Shown in pieces: positions 5,641-7,429 of a stretch of DNA of 7,429 nt. The stretch spans positions 1-7,429 of the forward strand of contig JAGGRU010000192.1 in the NCBI GenBank assembly GCA_021159425.1. The letters are read 5' to 3'. The DNA is from Sulfurovum sp. (lineage in GTDB: Bacteria; Campylobacterota; Campylobacteria; Campylobacterales; Sulfurovaceae). Every line of letters begins with the position of its first letter. The first letter of the stretch is position 1. The translations under genes were made by a program, and so were the position numbers. The notes beneath the pieces were generated by a model. The model was not told the DNA's origin and searched no databases. It was given only the letters and a program-made list of their open reading frames with translations.

Positions 5641-6282
5641 ATGAGTAATGGTGTGAACCAGTTTTCAATTACTGAAGAAATATGGCATGCTATCACTCAT
5701 GGTGTTGGTTTGGCGTTGAGTATTGCGGGGTTGGCTATTTTGGTTGCTTATGCTACCTTGCAGGGTTCTGCTTTAGCTATTGTCAGTGCTGCTATTTTTG
5801 GAACAACTCTGATCGTGATGTATGGTTCTTCTACACTGTATCATGCGATCACGCATACGAAGGTCAAAAAAATCTTCCAGCAGTTTGACCATGCCTCTAT
5901 CTATTTCTTAATAGCCGGAACCTATACTCCGGTAACATTACTTGCTTTAGGTGGTGCATGGGGATGGAGTATCTTTTCTGTTGTGTGGGGTGCAGCCATA
6001 GTTGGCATTTTTTTGAAATTTGCCTACCCCGGACGTTTTGAAAAACTCTCTTTAATGCTTTACCTGCTTATGGGATGGATGATCATAATTGCGACAGAAC
6101 CATTGCTTTCAAGTATGGAAAGTGGTGGATTATGGCTTCTTTTGGCTGGTGGGCTCTCTTATACTGTGGGTATCATCTTTTATGTCTGGGATAAGCTAAC
6201 TTTTAACCATGCAATTTGGCATCTTTTTGTTTTAGGCGGGAGTATCTTGCACTATTTTATGGTGCTGATTTATATCATTTAA
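5641..6282 (+). CDS. hemolysin III / PAQR-family seven-helix membrane protein
   Basis: This is a 213-residue integral inner-membrane protein with about seven hydrophobic helices. The family motifs occur in order: EEIWHAITHGVG at the N-terminus, YGSSTLYH (Ser64-x3-His68), QFDHASIYFLIAGTYTP (Asp83), YPGRFEKLS, and the last-helix motif HAIWHLFVLGGSILH (His190, His194). In PAQR proteins one histidine near helix 2 and the H-x3-H pair in helix 7 bind zinc, and all three are kept here. The bacterial members (HlyIII, YqfA) are tied to membrane lipid or fatty-acid homeostasis, and haemolytic activity is documented for few of them; a hydrolase-type activity is likely but unproven. The ATG at 5641 has an AAAGGTG ribosome site five bases upstream and is preferred to a TTG at 5605, which falls in the -10 box. 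Confidence 0.92.
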   Translation: MSNGVNQFSITEEIWHAITHGVGLALSIAGLAILVAYATLQGSALAIVSAAIFGTTLIVMYGSSTLYHAITHTKVKKIFQQFDHASIYFLIAGTYTPVTLLALGGAWGWSIFSVVWGAAIVGIFLKFAYPGRFEKLSLMLYLLMGWMIIIATEPLLSSMESGGLWLLLAGGLSYTVGIIFYVWDKLTFNHAIWHLFVLGGSILHYFMVLIYII

Positions 6283-6317
6283 AATAGAAATGAGAGTATT
6301 TATATTTTAAGAAACAA

Positions 6318-6974
6318 CTATAAAAAGTCAATGATCTCCTCTTTAAACTCTAAAGCGATCTGCCCTTTGCTTCTCCGCGCTACAGTATCACGATAAACCC
6401 ATGCCATTTTGATCTCTTCTCTTTTTTCTTCACTTAGCATTGGTTCATCATATCTGCCTGCATTTTCAAGTTGTCTTTGTGCTTCATAGAGTATGAGTGC
6501 AGTGGCAACAGAGACGTTGAGGCTTTGTACCATTCCCTGCATAGGGATGATGATGACTTGATCTGCCATCTCGATGACTTCAGGCGAAACACCCTCTTTT
6601 TCATTTCCCATGACAAGCAGTGTGGGTTTAGTATAGTCTATCTCTCTAAATGAAATGGCTCGTTCTTCAAGATGTGTTACTACCACCTGAAACCCCTGGG
6701 CTTTTTTCTGTTTTAAAAATCTTACTTTATCATGATCATTCATACGATAACGATGTGTCCATCTGTGTGCACCCTGAGTGATGGTTTTATGTATGCGAAG
6801 GGTTTCATTTTCTTTGGTTGAGTAGTAGATATCGAGCACCCCTACTGCGTCACAGGTACGAATGATGGCTGAAAGGTTTTGTGAGCTGTGAACATTGTCA
6901 AGCATGATTTGAAGTGTGGGTTGTTTGCGGGAGAGACTGACGTCTATACGTTTTATGCGTTTGTCGTTTATCAT
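6318..6974 (-). CDS. trmH: tRNA (guanosine(18)-2'-O)-methyltransferase TrmH
   Basis: This 218-residue SPOUT-class (trefoil-knot) enzyme uses S-adenosylmethionine to methylate the 2'-OH of G18 in the tRNA D-loop. Motif 1 is VHSSQNLSAIIRTCDAVG (Asn33, catalytic-type Arg39). Motif 2 is LLVMGNEKEGVS and motif 3 is IPMQGMVQSLNVSVATAL, followed by ILYEAQRQ; these last segments closely resemble E. coli TrmH (SpoU). The N-terminal KRKQP-like stretch (residues about 13-20, SLSRKQPT) and a charged C-terminal helix region match the TrmH-specific extensions used for tRNA binding. The ATG at 6974 has a GAGGTGA site about ten bases upstream, slightly long. It lies 26 bp downstream of the VapC-like toxin on the same strand and may be partly co-transcribed with it. 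It converges with the hemolysin III gene across 35 bp without a visible terminator. Confidence 0.94.
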   Translation of the reverse strand: MINDKRIKRIDVSLSRKQPTLQIMLDNVHSSQNLSAIIRTCDAVGVLDIYYSTKENETLRIHKTITQGAHRWTHRYRMNDHDKVRFLKQKKAQGFQVVVTHLEERAISFREIDYTKPTLLVMGNEKEGVSPEVIEMADQVIIIPMQGMVQSLNVSVATALILYEAQRQLENAGRYDEPMLSEEKREEIKMAWVYRDTVARRSKGQIALEFKEEIIDFL

Positions 6975-7000
6975 AGTATTATCTTCACCTCACTATATTG

Positions 7001-7399
7001 TTATAACTTTTGTTCAAGTTCCAGGTTTTGTATTCTCTCAAAGTGTTTAATATTATTGCTTATCAAAGTACAGTCATTTTCAATCGCTATACTAGCTATC
7101 ATTAAATCCATATCAGCAATTATATTACCGTTTTTTTTCAACCTTGCTTTTTCTTTTGCAAAAATCAGACTTGATGTTTTAGTGAATTCTAATACTTTAA
7201 AGCTATCAAGAAATGGTTCAATAACTTTTAAATTTTGATTAATTTTTGTAGAGTTGTAAGCACCATAAATCAATTCAGTATAATTTATTCTTGAAATATA
7301 CAGATCGTCCATTGGGATACGGGATAATTTTTCGACAACTTCTTGTTTCCCTTTTAAAAAATAGATTAATATATAACTGTCAATTAAATACTTTTTCAT
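7001..7399 (-). CDS. VapC-type PIN-domain RNase toxin
   Basis: This is a 132-residue type II toxin of the VapC family. Visible PIN residues are Asp7 (YLIDSYILIYFLKG), Glu42 (SRINYTELIYGA), Asp96/Asp98 (IIADMDLMIASIA), and the SNNIKHF motif near the C-terminus, the usual T/S-N-N-x-x-H-F. The N-terminal motif reads D-S-Y where D-T-N is standard, so the supporting Asn is replaced by Tyr while the metal-binding Asp is kept. The predicted function is Mg2+-dependent cleavage of an RNA target, blocked by the cognate antitoxin encoded just upstream. The ATG shares a base with the antitoxin stop (TAATG) and no good ribosome site precedes it, so translation is likely coupled by reinitiation. It belongs to a different PIN subfamily from the toxin at 5187-5564; the two share only the general fold motifs. 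Confidence 0.88.
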   Translation of the reverse strand: MKKYLIDSYILIYFLKGKQEVVEKLSRIPMDDLYISRINYTELIYGAYNSTKINQNLKVIEPFLDSFKVLEFTKTSSLIFAKEKARLKKNGNIIADMDLMIASIAIENDCTLISNNIKHFERIQNLELEQKL

Positions 7400-7429
7400 T
7401 AAAGGTCTAACTCAAAGTCTTTAGAGTTC
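7399..7429 (-). CDS. C-terminal end of the cognate antitoxin (partial)
   Basis: Upstream of the toxin ATG on the - strand, one frame reads Asn-Ser-Lys-Asp-Phe-Glu-Leu-Asp-Leu and then TAA, and that TAA overlaps the toxin start by one base. A short acidic/aromatic tail ending one base into the toxin gene is what the end of a type II antitoxin gene looks like. Only nine codons are in the window, so the antitoxin family cannot be named. The call rests mainly on position and stop-start coupling. Confidence 0.55.
   Translation of the reverse strand, partial: NSKDFELDL

Noticed and set aside
5250..5696. A 148-codon open frame on the - strand
   Set aside because: It lies opposite the PIN toxin and the start of the hemolysin III-family gene, both of which have clear motifs. 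Its translation is rich in Phe, Ile and Asn without any recognisable pattern, as expected from the complement of AT-rich coding DNA.
6993..6998. TATAGT on the - strand as a trmH promoter
   Set aside because: The nearest -35-like TTGAAC is only 14 bases upstream, which is too close. The gene may instead be read from the upstream toxin operon.
6888..7238. A 116-codon open frame on the + strand
   Set aside because: It is antisense to the VapC-type toxin and the start of trmH. It looks hydrophobic only because it reads the complement of Lys/Glu/Asn-rich codons.

Overview
The window looks like chromosomal DNA from a Campylobacterota (epsilonproteobacterial) organism, probably near Sulfurovum or Sulfurimonas. 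This rests on overall protein character, moderately AT-rich sequence, tight gene packing, a PglG-like PDC protein and Sel1-repeat proteins. It is an inference; there is no rRNA or other taxonomic marker. Eleven protein genes are complete or almost complete, and a further antitoxin gene is represented only by its last nine codons.

Bases 1-360 hold the C-terminal end of a Sel1-repeat protein on the + strand. Its stop lies one base from the stop of a convergent five-gene block on the - strand (4035 down to 362). In transcription order this block encodes an IscU/NifU-type scaffold that lacks the first of the three standard cluster-ligand cysteines, a two-part helical ferritin-like protein, a phosphatidylserine decarboxylase with an intact pyruvoyl-forming GST motif, a PDC-sensor protein with four C-terminal membrane helices (PglG-like), and a HAD phosphatase of the phosphoglycolate phosphatase type. 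Gaps are 1 bp, an 8-bp overlap, 13 bp and a 4-bp overlap, so this is almost certainly one operon. An extended -10 box precedes its first gene. The combination of iron or Fe-S handling with membrane lipid synthesis and a sensor-like membrane protein is the least explained part of the window.

Bases 4145-4882 (+) encode a DEDDh 3'-5' exonuclease with an exonuclease X-like C-terminal domain. Next is a toxin-antitoxin module (4952-5564, +): a Phd/YefM-like antitoxin overlapping a PIN-domain RNase toxin. It is driven by a textbook TTGACA-N17-TATAAT promoter that carries two short AT palindromes about two helical turns apart. A hemolysin III/PAQR seven-helix membrane protein (5641-6282, +) follows with its own -10 box.

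On the - strand at the right, a VapC-type PIN toxin (7001-7399) follows the last nine codons of its antitoxin at the window edge, with TAATG coupling. TrmH, the tRNA Gm18 2'-O-methyltransferase (6318-6974), lies 26 bp downstream. The right half is therefore housekeeping genes interrupted by two unrelated PIN-toxin modules, which are typical accessory insertions.

No tRNA, rRNA, CRISPR array, insertion sequence or convincing intrinsic terminator was seen. No intergenic stretch exceeds 300 bases; the longest is the 109-bp divergent region 4036-4144.
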